A DNA stretch of 64,000 bases from NCBI RefSeq assembly GCF_000321225.1, contig NW_004450480.1, forward strand, positions 1,842,873 to 1,906,872, read 5' to 3'. The notes below the pieces were generated by a model, which saw only the letters and a list, made by a program, of their open reading frames with translations, was not told the DNA's origin and did no database searches. This document shows, piece after piece, positions 45,791 through 58,380 of the stretch. Numbering within the stretch: position 1 is the first letter of the stretch; each line of letters begins with the position of its first letter. The position numbers and the translations under genes are program-made. This stretch comes from Odobenus rosmarus divergens (lineage: Eukaryota > Chordata > Mammalia > Carnivora > Odobenidae).

Positions 45791-46897
45791 GTGGGCAGCT
45801 GCTGGTTTTGCTTGCTCACCATCCATTCCCCCTTTTTTCTTATGACACTGCCTCTTTAGTTTAAGAAATATTTTAGTTTGGATAGGTTAATAAAAATGAC
45901 CCCAAAATTTTATATCATGCCCAGGCGACATGCTCTCCACCAACAGAGAAGCCTTCATTGGCCCCAGATGCACCCAGGAACCAGGGTTCTACCTTCCTTA
46001 GCTATACCATTGGGAACACATGGCAGTTACAGCTAGAGGGTCTTGCACTGGCTCTTCTTACCTTGGACATGAATGCTTAGACATGTCACATCCTCTCATG
46101 CCTCATCGGCTCAATTAACCTCATGGTCTCATCTAACTTCAAGAAGGCTTAGAAATGTGAGAGAACATATGAGATCGTATCATCCCATGCCACTGTACGT
46201 AGTCTTGGTGGGACCATTCATCCAGATGTCCTATCAGCCCCTGCTTGAGGCATGGGCATGCTACCCAAGTTGGGCAATCAGATAATTTCTTCCTTTGAGT
46301 CTTGAATCTTGAACTGAATCTCATGGAGTCCTAAAACAGAACCAGGTCATTCTAAGAACCTCATCTAAAAGAAGCTATACATTAGTTTCCTCAGTCTAGA
46401 CCTTTAATTTTTCCTTTCTGTGGCTTGAAAGTTCACTTTGTTTTATCATTCTCTGAACCATTCTCTTTCCTTCCAAAATATTTTATTGCCCAAACTATAT
46501 TCTATTGCCCCCAATCCTTTTTTTTTTTTTTTTGCAAGGGAACAATTATAACTGATACACTGGAAGAGAAGTAATATGCAAATACATCTTAAAGAATAAG
46601 AATTTGGCTTATGAGTTGGGATGGAGAAGGCATGGGGCAGGACATGGCAAAAGGCAAAGAAGCAAGGCAGAGCCATGTACAAGTAGTTCTGCCTGGCTGG
46701 AACGAAGGATGTGTGGCTAATCCTTGCAAAGATTGAGAAAGAACTCTAGGCCAAGAAATAACAATAAGGACCTTCTGCCATGTTGATGCATTTTAGATTT
46801 CATTCTGGGGACCAGTGCACGTGCCCCAGCCAGAGAAGTATGGCTGCGGAGAGCGGGGATCTCTTGACGCCTTTTAAATAACTGATTTTTCTATGTC
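45791..46897. other. Mostly unique, moderate GC
   Basis: No gene recognised. 45930-46350 may be an ancient repeat ('cccaagttgggcaatcagat'), unverified. A T16 tract lies at 46518-46533. Confidence 0.4.
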
Positions 46898-47785
46898 TTT
46901 GAAACAACTTTATTGAGGTTTATTTCAAGTACCATAAAATCCACTCATTTAAAGTATACAGTTTAGGGGCCCCTGGGTGGCTCAGGCAGTTAAGCGTCCT
47001 ACTCTTGATCTCAGCTCAGGTCTTGATCTCAGGGTCGTGGCATCAAGCCCTGAGCCCTGTGTCAGGCTCCGTACTCAGCACACAGTCCGCCTGACATTCT
47101 TCCCCCCTTCCTCTCCCTCCCTGTCTGCTCCCCCCACTCACACACACATTCTCTCTCTACCCTCTCTCTAAAGTAAATAAATAATCTTTAAAGTATACAG
47201 TTTAATGGTTTTTAATATATTCACAGAGTCATGTAACCATCACCAAAATCTATATTTAAACATTTCATTACACCCCAAAGGAACACCATGCTTAGTAATA
47301 GTCACTTCTTATTCCCCGACCTCCTGACAACCACTAATCTCTGTTCTATCTGTACAGATTCGTCTCTTCTGGACATTTCATATAAATGGAATAATGCAAC
47401 ATGTAGTCTTCTTTGACTGGCTTTTTACACATTGCACCCATGTTGTGACATGAATAGTGCTCATTCTTTCTTGTTGCTGAATGGCACTCACTTGTATGGG
47501 TGTACTATATTTTGTTTATCCATTCATCAGCTGGTGGAAATTTAGGATGTTTCCATGTCTGAGCTATTAGGAAAAATGCTGCCATGAACTTTCATGTACA
47601 AGTCTTTGTATGAACATGTTTTCATTTCTCTAGTTTATACCCAGGAGTGGAATTGCTAGGTCATATGTATATTTAGTAATTTAAAGAAGTACCAAACTAC
47701 TTTCCAAAACAGCTGAACCATTTTACATTCCTATCAACAATGTACAAGAGTTCCAATTTCTTCCCATCCTTGCCAAAACTTGTTA
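46898..47785 (-). mobile_element. Old L1 (L1MB/MC-type) 3' end, split by a SINE
   Basis: Left part 'tttattgaggtttatttcaa'. The right part resumes with 'tttttaatatattcacagag', 'catttcatataaatggaata', 'tttgtttatccattcatcag', 'ataccc aggagtggaattgc' and 'ttccaatttcttcccatcct'. This is the antisense L1 3' end, including the ORF2 C-terminal part. The SINE at 46966-47186 interrupts it. Confidence 0.9.
46966..47186 (+). mobile_element. Carnivore tRNA-Lys SINE inside an old L1
   Basis: Head 'ggggcccctgggtggctcag', long C/CT-rich middle including (CA)n, 'aagtaaataaataatc' tail. Perfect 18-bp target duplication TTTAAAGTATACAGTTTA at 46948-46965 and 47187-47204. Confidence 0.97.
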
Positions 47786-48057
47786 CTGCCTAGTTCTCCA
47801 AACTTCCAACTCCTAGTGGTGTGCTTGTAATAAATTACTGTTTCTGTACATTGCTTGCATCCAAAGAATCTCAACTCATACAGCCCAAGAATTAGAAACT
47901 GATTCGAGAGAGATGATGAAGGAAAGAGGCACCTGGGATTTCTTTCAGGTCTATGAGTTGGATGATTGAAATAATTGGGCTGCCGCCCTGTGATGCATAT
48001 GGCGCAGGAGCAAGAGCATTGAGGAGATGCTGAGTTCTGTTTTAGATACACCAGTCA
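47786..48057. other. Unclassified sequence
   Basis: Short stretch between an old L1 and an L2 fragment. Part of a 105-codon minus frame (47734-48051) that has no recognisable features and overlaps the L1. Confidence 0.4.
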
Positions 48058-48640
48058 TCCCAACAATCCATTATGTATATGACCTGGTCCTTGTGTCAGA
48101 TATTTGAGAATCATAAATACATGGCTGGTAACTGAACCCACGTAGATGAGGTGTGTAGGCTGAGAAAAGAATAAGACCAAAGAGGGGCGCCTGGGTGGCT
48201 CAGATGGTTAAGCGTCTGCCTTCGGCTCAGGTCATGATCCCAGGGTCCTGGGATCAAGTCCCGCGTCGGGCTCCCTGCTCCTTGGGAGCCTGCTTCTCCC
48301 TCTGCCTCTCTCTCTCTCTCTCTCTCTGTGTGTCTTTCATGAATAAATAAATAAAATCTTTAAAAAAAAAAAAAAAAGAATAAGACCAAAGAATGAATCC
48401 TTTGTGGAGCAGATAAACACAGACAAATAGTCCACAAAAAAAGGATGGGAACAGAGCAGAAAGGTAGAAATTACCAATGAGAACATGTTAAACAGGTTTA
48501 AAATCTAGGAGGAGAAACCAGGATTGAGGAAGGATTATAGAGGCAATAAAAGAGAATGGATTAAAGAAGTTCCATGGGAATAGAAGCAAAAGGAATTCAA
48601 ACCAGAGTGGAAGAATTTACCAAGAAAGGTATTTTTTTTA
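48058..48640 (-). repeat. L2 LINE fragment, split by a SINE
   Basis: 'gtgtgtaggctgagaaaaga', 'gaccaaagaatgaatccttt', 'gttaaacaggtttaaaatct' and 'gaataaaagagaatggatt'-like wording follow antisense L2. The SINE at 48184-48373 is inserted within it. Confidence 0.55.
48184..48373 (+). mobile_element. Carnivore tRNA-Lys SINE, well preserved
   Basis: Canonical head 'ggggcgcctgggtggctcag', 'ttcggctcaggtcatgatcc', B-box-like 'gggatcaagtcccg', (CT)11, (AAAT)n, A16. Perfect 19-bp target duplication AAAAGAATAAGACCAAAGA at 48165-48183 and 48374-48392. With its length and head intact, it is among the youngest SINEs here. Confidence 0.98.
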
Positions 48641-48941
48641 TGGTTCTGGGATGAAGCAATGAGCTCATCTGGAAGAATCACTCCTGTGTTGACAGAAGGA
48701 CTCTCTCCAACCTTTGGTGAACAGCAAAACCAGGAAGATAGCTGGGTGAAGACGGCTGTGTAAATTAGGAAAGAGATTGGCTGAAGTGTCTCTAATGTTT
48801 TCTGTTTTGTTTTCTTTGTCTATGTAATGGCTTCTGTTTATTCCGTCAGAGCATAAGCAAGGCTAGCTGCTAAATGCACTGTGAGGCAGGAATTCATTGA
48901 CCTATAAACCCCAAACCACTCTTCTATAGTGTACAACATCA

Positions 48942-49164
48942 GGGACACGGTGGTGGTGTAGTCCGTTAAGCAGCTGACTCTTAGTTTTGGCTCAGGTCGT
49001 GATCTTGGGGTCATGAGATCAAGCCCCGAGTCGGGCTCCACACTCAGTGCAGAGTCTGCTTAAGATTCTCTTTGCCCCTTCCCCTGTTCTGCACTTGTAC
49101 GTGCACACTCACATGTGCGTGCCCCCCCTCAAATAAATAAATCTTTAAAAATAAAATAAATAAA
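48942..49164 (+). mobile_element. Carnivore tRNA-Lys SINE, older subfamily
   Basis: 'gggacacggtggtggtgtag', 'ggctcaggtcgtgatcttgg', 'gggtcatgagatcaagcccc', tail '(AAAT)n ctttaaaaataaaat'. Diverged head. The middle has alternating purine/pyrimidine (gtacgtgcacac). No clear target duplication. Confidence 0.92.
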
Positions 49165-49769
49165 AGACAATGCCAGTTATATGACCGCCACCAATGGACA
49201 CGCATGCACATACATACCCACGCACAGACCTAAGAAACCAATCTCTTATTCCTTCCTGAATTATTTGAAGATCTACCACCTTGTGTTCCCCCAAGTATCT
49301 ATCTTGCTTTCTTAGTTATATCCTACACCTCCACTAAAATAAGCAATTCATCATTGCCCAAACTCTCCCTGTATCTTCTTACTTCCATACCTCTGCTCCT
49401 TCTACTTCTTTCACCTGAAATCCTTCTTATCCATCTCAACCTTATTTCTATTCAGTTCTCAGTCTCAGTGCCTATGATGGGATGGGAGGATGGCCATTTG
49501 CCTTAGGTCTCATACCCACAAAAGACCTCAAATTTACCTTCAAATAGAGTTATACAGAGAGCGAGAGATGTTATATTTCTTGGTGTTAAGGACATTAATT
49601 TCTTATTTGTGGACATTGAAAATACACCTCAATTTTTTTAGCAACCCTATTTGTCCTTTCTTTGTTAATATACGAGGTGCTTCAGAGAAATGAAAGTTGT
49701 TTGGGTCTCACTAAAATTCTGAGAGTACCTGTTCAAGCTTAACGATAGCAATAAATATAATAATTATAA
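49165..49769. other. Unique sequence, nothing identified
   Basis: No gene or repeat recognised. Confidence 0.5.
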
Positions 49770-49955
49770 AAGGTTAATACCTAACATTATATAGTGCTTA
49801 TTATGTACAGGCTATTCTGGGTACCTTACATTTTACTTAATTCTTCAACAGCAGTCTCATGAAGTAGGTACTGTTATTATCACAATATTACAGAGAGGGA
49901 AACTGAGGTTTATTAATTGTAGGTATTTTGGTGATGGTCACATAACTTGGATGCC
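49770..49955 (-). repeat. MIR SINE, long copy
   Basis: 'ttattatgtacaggctattc', 'ctcatgaagtaggtactgtt', 'acagagagggaaactgaggt' are the antisense MIR core in order. Confidence 0.88.
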
Positions 49956-52099
49956 ACCTATTTCATAAATTAAGTTTTTAAAAACTTCTAAAGAATAAAT
50001 GTTCTCTCTTTTCTTTGAAACCCCCACAGAAGCAAATGTTCATATTTTTATGAGATTCTCTTTATATTGTATCATAAATTTTGTTGGAAATACGATTAAT
50101 TTCCCAAGTAGTCTAATAGCTTCTTAAAACTAGGAATTGAGGCTATGTGGGTTCTTTGTATCCCCAATGTCATTAGCGGGCCTTGCACACAGTAGGCCTT
50201 CAAAATGTCTACCGCATTATATTTTGGCATTACAGTTACCTGATCACACTGGCTTTTAACAAACTCAACATTTATTCAGGAAAGAAAAATGCAGGTCGAT
50301 GTTAGTGTAATTACCAGTCTAGTAAATCAATAAGTACTGAAAGCATTAGCACCATAAAGAATATGAGGCCAGTAATGATAAGTAATGGAGAAAAAGCTTA
50401 TGTTTGTTCTTACAGACATTTTCTCTAGTGCTCCATTCTTCCTTTCTACCCACACTTAATTAGCATCTGGTATAGTCTTTTGTTCTTTCTCCTTTAACAT
50501 TAAACCGCTAAGCACTTGCTGCGTGATGAAAATAAAAGGTAAAAATATCCTTGCCGTCTGTGTTTTGGTTCTAAAGGTAAGAGAAATAAGCCCCCAAATA
50601 TGTGAATCCATCGCTAATCTCTTAGAAGTGATGAAATCAGTTATCCATCCTTATGTGGGCTATCATGCACATTACTCTTTATTCTTCCCTCCCTTTTTGT
50701 AATTTTATTCTTTTTATGTCTTCTGAAAAACGTTATTCTGTGTCCTTCCCTTTCTTTACTCTTTCTGCCTGGGACTCTCTTTTAGCTTCATCTTTCTTCT
50801 TTCTCCTCTGCCTGTCTTATTTTCTAAAAAAGTCAGAATTTCTGGTGAAACTCTGAAGAACTTAGTAAAGAAAATTTAAAAATAGGATTATCTGTACAAG
50901 TTACAAAAACTTTTTACACTTTGCCAACATAAAACAGGGCACTGAGATGTATTTTATTCTCTTTGGTAATTAGACCCTGATGTAGATTTTATAGACTACA
51001 TCTTTTAGTTACATATTTCCAAATTTAAATCTAAAAATTCAGAAGCATCTCACTGTGTGAGTTCTTGACAATCAGTCACAATAATTCTCATTTTGATGTG
51101 AATTATTCCTTTATTTTCTTTTTGGGTGTATCTGGCCGTTGTCTATCCCTTCACAGTTTAACAATGGATGTCCACATGTTCATCTGTTCCAACACTTATT
51201 TCTGTGTATGTATTTTTTCCCATTTATAGGCTTCAAAATAGCCAAAATTTTGTTTATATTATTGTTTAAAGCTGTAGAAAATACTAGCTACAGCTCCATT
51301 ACACTCACTCATTTTGTAGATTAATAAAGATTCTCTCTTGTATAGCCTTTGGGCACAGAGGCCATAAATAAGCAAAATCATAAAGTGATAGGAATAAAGG
51401 ATTTCTCACTTCCATTAGAGCCTGAGTATAATTTGACTAGATTTCTTTTGCCTTCTGCCACAACTTTTCATAAGGTACTAATGAGTGATTTGGCTCTAAT
51501 GCTGTGCATCAAACTCATTCCCCTCTAGAAGCTGAAAACACTTGGAGAGGCAGTCAGATGTTCTCAAGCTTCAGTGTGTGGGAAAGGGACTTTTCAATAA
51601 TAATTCAGAAACTCTGCATAACACCACATGATCTACACAGCAGTTTCATGTGCATTATCTCATATCTCATTTCCAAAAAATATCAAGCGTGCTTCACCTT
51701 CTTATAAAAGTGTTGGGGGAAAAAACTGTCAGGAAGAAATCCGAATTAGAACATAAAGGAGTTTGGCAATGTTACCAAAACTGTACCTAGGTTGTAATAA
51801 TACTAGTTCTTTTGGAACTCAATGTCTATTCCCAGAGAAGCACGTAAAAGCATTTAGAATAAGGATAACAAAACTAAGCTTCTGTCTGAATAAACATAGA
51901 CTTTCATTCTCTGTGCTTTTTAGGCTTTTCCAATATGTATTTATAAAGCATTATACTTCAAATAAACTGATGGGCATTTATACTGTAAGCAACTAGGTCA
52001 AAGCAGCTTTCACAAGGCAAAGGGAGTCCATTTCGCTTGTGATTAAGGCAATGGACGTTGAAGTTAAGTGATCTACCACTGAGGAACGATATGTACCCT
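49956..52099. other. Mostly unique AT-rich sequence
   Basis: At 50150-50215 'tgtatccccaatgtcattag ... ccttgcacacagtaggcctt' is a probable L2/MIR 3' end fragment. No gene recognised. Confidence 0.45.
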
Positions 52100-52245
52100 T
52101 CACCTTCAGGGACACCCCCTCTGTGCCTCAGTTTCCTACATTAGAACAGAGATAACAAAAATAAAAGTATCAAACTTGAAGGGCTGTAATGAGGATGTCA
52201 AAATAATACATGAGATATAGAGATTTAATAAGTGTTCATAAAGAA
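52100..52245 (+). repeat. MIR SINE
   Basis: 'ctctgtgcctcagtttccta', 'aacagagataacaaaaataa' and 'ggctgtaatgaggatgtcaa' follow the MIR core. Confidence 0.8.
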
Positions 52246-52748
52246 TCTTTTTTTTCTCAAAAAAGCCTTTTTTCTCAGCTAAGTACTAAAGAGTAATCAG
52301 AGATTATTTGATTTTTGTATCATTTTTTTCTGTACCTTGTAGTTAGTTGACACACAGTAATCAGAGATTATTTGAAAACCATAATTTCAAGAGCAAGATA
52401 ACCCTCAATACTTTCAGTAGGATACATAGGGTTTATAAAGAACCGTGTAGAAAAAAAGTAGATCCATGTAGTTAGGCAATAGCACCTCATCAGATAATGC
52501 CACTGAGCAAAAAATAAGAATTATTTGTTCTTATATCCGGTAATAATGGATTTAAAAACACCAGAAAATTAAATATCATTCAAACTAGGAATGCTTCCAA
52601 AATATTAAGTACTTTTATTTTCTGAATTAAATATTACTATCAAGTTTTCTTATTTGGAAACCTAATTTCTCTAAATAGCAGAAAACCTTAGAATTTGGCC
52701 TTTGATAGTACATTTCCTTTGATCATTTCCAAAATATGAGGGAAAATA
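52246..52748. other. Unique AT-rich sequence
   Basis: A 17-bp phrase 'gtaatcagagattattt' occurs twice (about 52291 and 52357), with Gln-free AT-rich DNA between. Nothing else identified. Confidence 0.5.
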
Positions 52749-53092
52749 CTTTTTTTATTGAGATATCATTGACATATTACGTAAAAGTTTCAGGTGTGCA
52801 ATGGTGTTGATTTGTCACATTTATATATTGTGGTTTCTTTATTGGGGTAAGAACAATTAAGATCTAGTCTCAGCAAATTTGGAGTCAGTTGGCTCTAATC
52901 ACTGTGATCTCTCTAGGACTTATTTATTTACTAATTGGAAGTTTATACCCTTAAACAATTTCCCCTAATTCCCAATTCCCCCACACCATTCCCTGCCAAC
53001 AACCGTCCCAGTCTCTTTTTTTGTGAGTTCGGCTTTTTTTTTAAAGATTCCACGTATTTGGTGTTATCATACAGTATTTGTCTTTCTCTGCA
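52749..53092 (-). mobile_element. Old L1 (L1MA-type) 3' UTR fragment
   Basis: 'ttattgagatatcattgaca', 'aaaagtttcaggtgtgcaat', 'ggacttatttatttactaat', 'tggaagtttatacccttaaa' and 'catacagtatttgtctttct' are the antisense L1MA 3' UTR in order, with an internal deletion. Confidence 0.85.
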
Positions 53093-53524
53093 AAAACTTT
53101 TAATGCTTGAGCTTTTTATGTGTACTTCTGAGCTCAGAGATCGTTTTTCAATGTTTTCTTATTCATCTGGCTTGAAGGATTATATATAGTCTCTCCATCA
53201 CCATGCATACATCATATATTTGGGAATTTACTTTGTCTAAAGAGATGTTTCCAAACCTTTTGCTATTAGGGTAAACATCTTTCTCAAAACTGGTTTAGGG
53301 ACAGGTACTTCAAGTTGTGTCACATGAGTTCAGATTCGAAGAGGGGACTGCGGGCCTCCTGACCTTTAACAATTGGCAGTGTTTCTCTGCTTCCTGACCC
53401 TCCTGTGCAGATCACTCCCTTGTCTTTTTCCTTCACCTCTTCTTTTCCTTCCACTCTAGACGGCATCAATTACTGCCTCCTATGCACAGCATCCACAAAA
53501 AGAAAACATTTGGCTAGCTAATTG
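53093..53524. other. Unique sequence, nothing identified
   Basis: No gene or repeat recognised. Confidence 0.5.
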
Positions 53525-53960
53525 ATGTATTCATCTATCCATTCATTTAAAAATACAAGTACAGGGGCGCCTGGGTGGCTCAGTCGTTAAGCATCTGCCT
53601 TCAGCTCAGGTTGTGATCCCCGGGTCCTGGGATCAAGCCCCGCATCAGACTCCCCGCTTGGTGGGAGGCCGGCTTGTCCCTCTCCCACTCCCCCTGCTTG
53701 TGTTCCCTCTCTCTCTGTGTCTCTCTCTGTCAAATAAATAAATAAAATCTTTAAAAAAAATACAAGTACTTGTTAAAAACCTACTATGATGTACTAGATA
53801 CTCAGAAACAAAAGACAATCACTGGCCTCACAGAGTCCATGATTTTGCAGTCAACGGTTAGTTGGAGTATTTTAAGTGCTTCGATAAAAATACACACAGG
53901 CTCTTGTGCACTCATTATCCACAGGAGGAGTTTCTGAGCTACTCGTGCCGCAAAAAGACT
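53525..53960 (-). repeat. L2 LINE 3' end, split by a SINE
   Basis: Left 'tcatctatccattcattta'. Right, after the SINE, 'taaaaacctactatgatgta' and 'tcactggcctcacagagtcc' follow antisense L2. The SINE target duplication lies within the L2 sequence. Confidence 0.7.
53563..53755 (+). mobile_element. Carnivore tRNA-Lys SINE, well preserved
   Basis: Head 'aggggcgcctgggtggctca', CT-rich middle, (AAAT)n and 'aaaatctttaaa' tail. Perfect 14-bp target duplication AAAAATACAAGTAC at 53549-53562 and 53756-53769. Confidence 0.98.
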
Positions 53961-56900
53961 TGTAAGAAAGGATGAAATATCTAAGCTCATTTATTTTAAG
54001 ATCTCATCAATCTCCCTTGACTGTAAGATCCTTGAAGCCCAGAGAAATGTCTTGTTCATCATTGTTTTGTTTTGTTTAATTTCTTTCTCTGCCAGGAATG
54101 TTAGAGTCCTAGGTTTGCTTATTGGTTTAAGGAGACGACTCAGACTTGCTCGTGCTGCCACATTCCCTAACTGCCAATGGTTTCTTTGGTTTGTCCAAAG
54201 GGCAAATGGCAACTTTCAACATGAGCCATGTGCAGCTCAGTATGAATGAGTTCATCAAGTGACTTTCCTTGGAGTGGCAGATAGGCACTGCAGACAGCTT
54301 CTGAAATAGCAAGAACTCGTGAAGATACTCAAAACTCTGGATGTTGTTTATCCTCATGAAGGAAAGAAAACACAGAAAGTGAAGGTTGGGGATCCTGGAA
54401 GATAAACTTTGCTCAAAGGATTCTTACTCTGTCCAAAACAAGGCTCCTCCTTCAGAAGATTTCTACTTTCTGTTTCAGAATTGAGCACACACAGCCTGCC
54501 AGTGGATGCAACCATCTGAAGTGAAGCTTTTCTTTTGAAGCATGGTGTCTTCAACACTGACTTAACCTCTAGAAGGGGCCTCAAGTACTAAGATTCAGGA
54601 ATAAATGATACCATGATAAGTGTTTCAGTAATCAACTTGTAAGAGATTGACGATTACTCTCTCATCAGAAAGATATGATGTGGTTATGAAAACATCAAAT
54701 AATTAACTGGATTTTTCTAATCAAAATCACCACTTAAATTAATAAAAAAGAACATCAGTGTCCCTTTGTACTTTTTTAAATGAGATTATTTAGGAGTGAT
54801 GATAAAATACTGATTAATTGTTTTGTGTTAAAACAATTAGATTAAAATATTGTTTGAAGGTATTCATTTCACCCAGTTGACACTTTAATGTATAAATATA
54901 ATTATGGACTCTTTAAGAATGTTTAATTTTTGCCTTGATATATATGTTAGCAATTGTGTGTTTGAAAGAAAATCATAAAATGTAAAACTTTATGTTTAAT
55001 CACCAGTGTCAAAAATTATTAGGTAATAACCACTGGAGAAGAGAATGTGTAAAAGATACAAAGGCCCATGTTTAAGGCATAATTTTTCTAATAGTTTCTC
55101 TGATTTTAAGATGTCATGGCGTCATATGAAGGTTAACAGGTCAGATACCAAATGGACTTTTTAAAAAATGTTAAGTGATCAATTTGCACTCATAAAAGGG
55201 TTAAGATTACTGGAAGCTAAAGTCCTCTTTGACCATCATCTAGGTACATCACTGGCTAGCGAGACAATAAAATCTGCTCTCCTGAGTGTTCCACGGGCTA
55301 AACAAGAGTAGATCGTAGTAGTTCCTTCACGGCAGCCTGCCCCAAGATTGGGGGGAGAATATAATTCTATCAGATATTATAAAACTAGAAGTTTGACACT
55401 AGAAAATATTGTTTGAAGAAATGTTTCATTAATCCTGATGCCCTTGTCTCTTCCTCTCTGTGGCCCTGGTCATAGTCCTTCTTCCCCTGCAACTCAGCAT
55501 AGTGCCAGGGTACCAATGCTGGGAGGTTGCACTGGGGAAAGAGAACAGTCTTTTGACAAAGCTGATTTGTTTTTTAAATTGCATTTTTTGCTGTTGAAAG
55601 CTTTGGCTAAGAGTGTGTTTAAAATCCATTATGATTGTAAATAGGATCCACTTTATTCAGCCTGTGTCTGAATGCCGACAAACAAAACTAGGAAGTAAGA
55701 ATAAATAAGAACAAGTGAATTCTTTCGGTTTCCTAACAGTAGAACTAGATTTTCCCAACAAAATGTGACACCTAATTTTTTTATGGCAAAACGGGTGTTT
55801 GTTAGTAAAATTTTCAACAGACATATTCTTTGCAAAAATGTCCAAGAGTGAATAGACATTTTTATTAAGTTAAATTTTTTTTCAAGTATGTAAGTGCTCT
55901 TTAATTTTCTTTAAGGGGTACATGTTTTCTAAGAGATTAGAATGAGCAACGTTGAGAAATCACAGTAAATGAGAATAATTTTACATACTGTGTTCACCTC
56001 CTATCATTGGACCAAGTACCTCACATTCATCTTTGGTCATGTTATGATAAAGGTTATGTCTGGATAGTGTCAAAATATCCAGATGCAAAGGGAAAAAGCC
56101 ACTCAGTCAGACTGCTATGTTGATCAGCTCCTAAACTCCTCAAGTTTGGAGGCATCCCACTGATTGAAATGATCACATCGCATCTGGATGTTTGGCATTG
56201 TGTAGCCACAAGAAAAGACAAAGTGCTAAGTTTTACAGCTGTTAAGGTAGCTCCTTTTTTTAGCTCCTTTTTTTTTCTTCTTATGCGTCACAGAAATCGT
56301 CTGCTTTTAAAGGATAATTTTTATGTCGAATTATATAAAAGCCCAGCGAATGAAAATCCTGTTTGGAGGAAGAGGGCAGAGCACTGTGGAAGTGAGGCTT
56401 TTGGTTGTGGGGGTTGCAGGGAGAGTAATGGAAATCAGGGTTTACTCTGAATGCTCAGAATTAGGTAGTCTGATACATATGACAGATCTGATGGGAAAAA
56501 AGAAAAAAATGAGTTTTTAGAAAACTATATAAATGAAAATAATTTATGCTAGAGGTGGGGCACAAGAAAATAAACTCGGAGCTACCACAACAGTATATAC
56601 TACTGATTTATCTAAGTCAACTACCATAAAATTAATATATATAGTCCATTGGGATTTATGTAGACTGTTGCATCTTTGAAAATGTCAATGACTCCATATT
56701 AAAGCTAGTGTTTATTTTAAAAGACTCAAACAGGAACAGCTCTTTACTCCAAAAATACGTGTATTTCTGTGTCAGCTTTAGAAAGTCCATATCATTTAGT
56801 GTACAAGCATGGCATAGTTCCTTTAGAACTTTGCCATGTTCTTGAGTCATGTCAATTGATTTTATCTGCTTTACTTTCTCCAACTGCAAGGAGGAAATGT

Positions 56901-57574
56901 ATCCTTCATTTTTCCCTGCCCAAAGTTTTTCTCTTCTTTCCGATCTGACAGGCAGTTTGAAATATATTAAAATCTGAGAAATGTTTTGAGTTGCAGGAAA
57001 TTGAAATCATGAGACTTTTACTATAAGATATCACATGCAAAAAAATTATACTTGTTTAGGCTGAAATTATCTGATTGAAGTCAGATAACTTCTATTATAA
57101 TCTCTTATTCACAGAGTAGCAGGGTATACAATCAACAAACTTCTCTTTTCTAATTAATGTGAGTTCATGAAGGATTCTTATGACTTGGAGCATACCCATT
57201 TAAAGAGCATTATAAAGAAAAACGCTTAAAAACACAGAAAGCATTAAGCATGTTTAACTTCTCAATAGTGAAAAAAATGTCAAATACATGAAAATAAAAT
57301 TCTACTGACACAAAAAGCTTTTTATGTAAAAGATATCTTGTCCTTAGGAAAATATATTAATTATTTGCTTTTGGACATATTCTCTTTAGCATAAGGATGA
57401 GAATCCCATTTATTTAATGGATGTAAGTTAAGTAATCAATTGTGGGCTCAACATTATATTCACATCTGTGGGTGAGGAATAAAAGAATGATAAAACATTC
57501 TCTCTATCGTTGATAATCTACAAATATATGAGGGCAAGAATACTACATTTTAAGGCATAGGACTTGGCTCGAAT
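53961..57574. other. Mostly unique sequence, no gene recognised
   Basis: A possible L2 3' fragment at 54015-54110 ('gactgtaagatccttgaagc'). Several overlapping short frames at 53991-54584 on both strands show no recognisable domains. Nothing else identified. Confidence 0.45.
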
Positions 57575-57645
57575 TGAGTTACTCAGCCTCTTTGGGTCTC
57601 AATCCTCACTTTTAAACTAGTAAGGAATAAAATTCAGCTGGGCAC
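57575..57645 (+). repeat. Possible MIR fragment
   Basis: 'gttactcagcctctttgggt' and 'ctcaatcctcacttttaaac' resemble the MIR core ('acctctctgagcctcagtttcctcatctgtaa'). Weak. Confidence 0.35.
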
Positions 57646-58004
57646 ATTTTAAAGATCCCATTGGCTATATTCAGCAATTCATGAAGGGGGCGGCATCCAA
57701 ACTACCAGCAAAGAAGTAGCTCTAAAGAGCTATATAAGGTGAGAGATTTTTATAGACCAAAGTGTACAGGTTATACTGATGATTGGTTCAAGAGGGTTAC
57801 TTTCCTTTTAGGGAGCACAGGGAAGCCTTACAGCCAGGTCAGGTAACTTGTGCAGAGCACCTATGCTTTCCTTTTCTGGGATACCTGAGCAGAGACACTT
57901 AAGCGTATGCTAACATGGGACTTAACATGGGCGACTCCATTTTAGGTCTAATCTGGTTGCTTTAACAAAAATATGGATAATTATACCTGCCCATATCACT
58001 GTAT

Positions 58005-58380
58005 TAGTTAGGATTCTCAAATACTAGTGACCAAAGGGAAGTTATTTTTCTTATGTTACAGGAAGACAGTTCATTCCAGTGTTCCTTCAGTGGTTCACTC
58101 AAAGCTCTGGGTTCTCTATGATTTGCTTGGTCTTTCTATCATAGTTTCTTTCTGGAAGCAGACTAGCAGACTTCTCATTATATTTCATTGGTAAAAGCTG
58201 GGATTTAACCTAACCCAGTCACAGAAGGGGATTACTATGACCGCCAGCACTAGACCAATCATGGTTCATCTTGTAAGGCTTGCAGTAGAGGCCAACTCTC
58301 CCTGAGATCAGGGTATAACCACCCAGTGACTGGACAAAATTTGAGTTCCATTAACAAGGAAGAAGCCAGATCAACAATAT
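58005..58380 (+). repeat. Ancient interspersed repeat
   Basis: 'gttcattccagtgttccttc', 'cttggtctttctatcatagt', 'aacccagtcacagaagggga' and 'actagaccaatcatggttca' fit the family of the 31610-32215 repeat (common feature: 'accaatcactgtggccag'). Name not verified. Confidence 0.45.

Noticed and set aside
46518..46533. T16 tract as a possible antisense retrocopy tail
   Set aside because: No recognisable body to the right and no clear target duplication.
48184..48260. tRNA-like sequence with A- and B-box wording
   Set aside because: As a tRNA gene: it is the tRNA-Lys-derived head of a SINE, as are the other thirteen copies.
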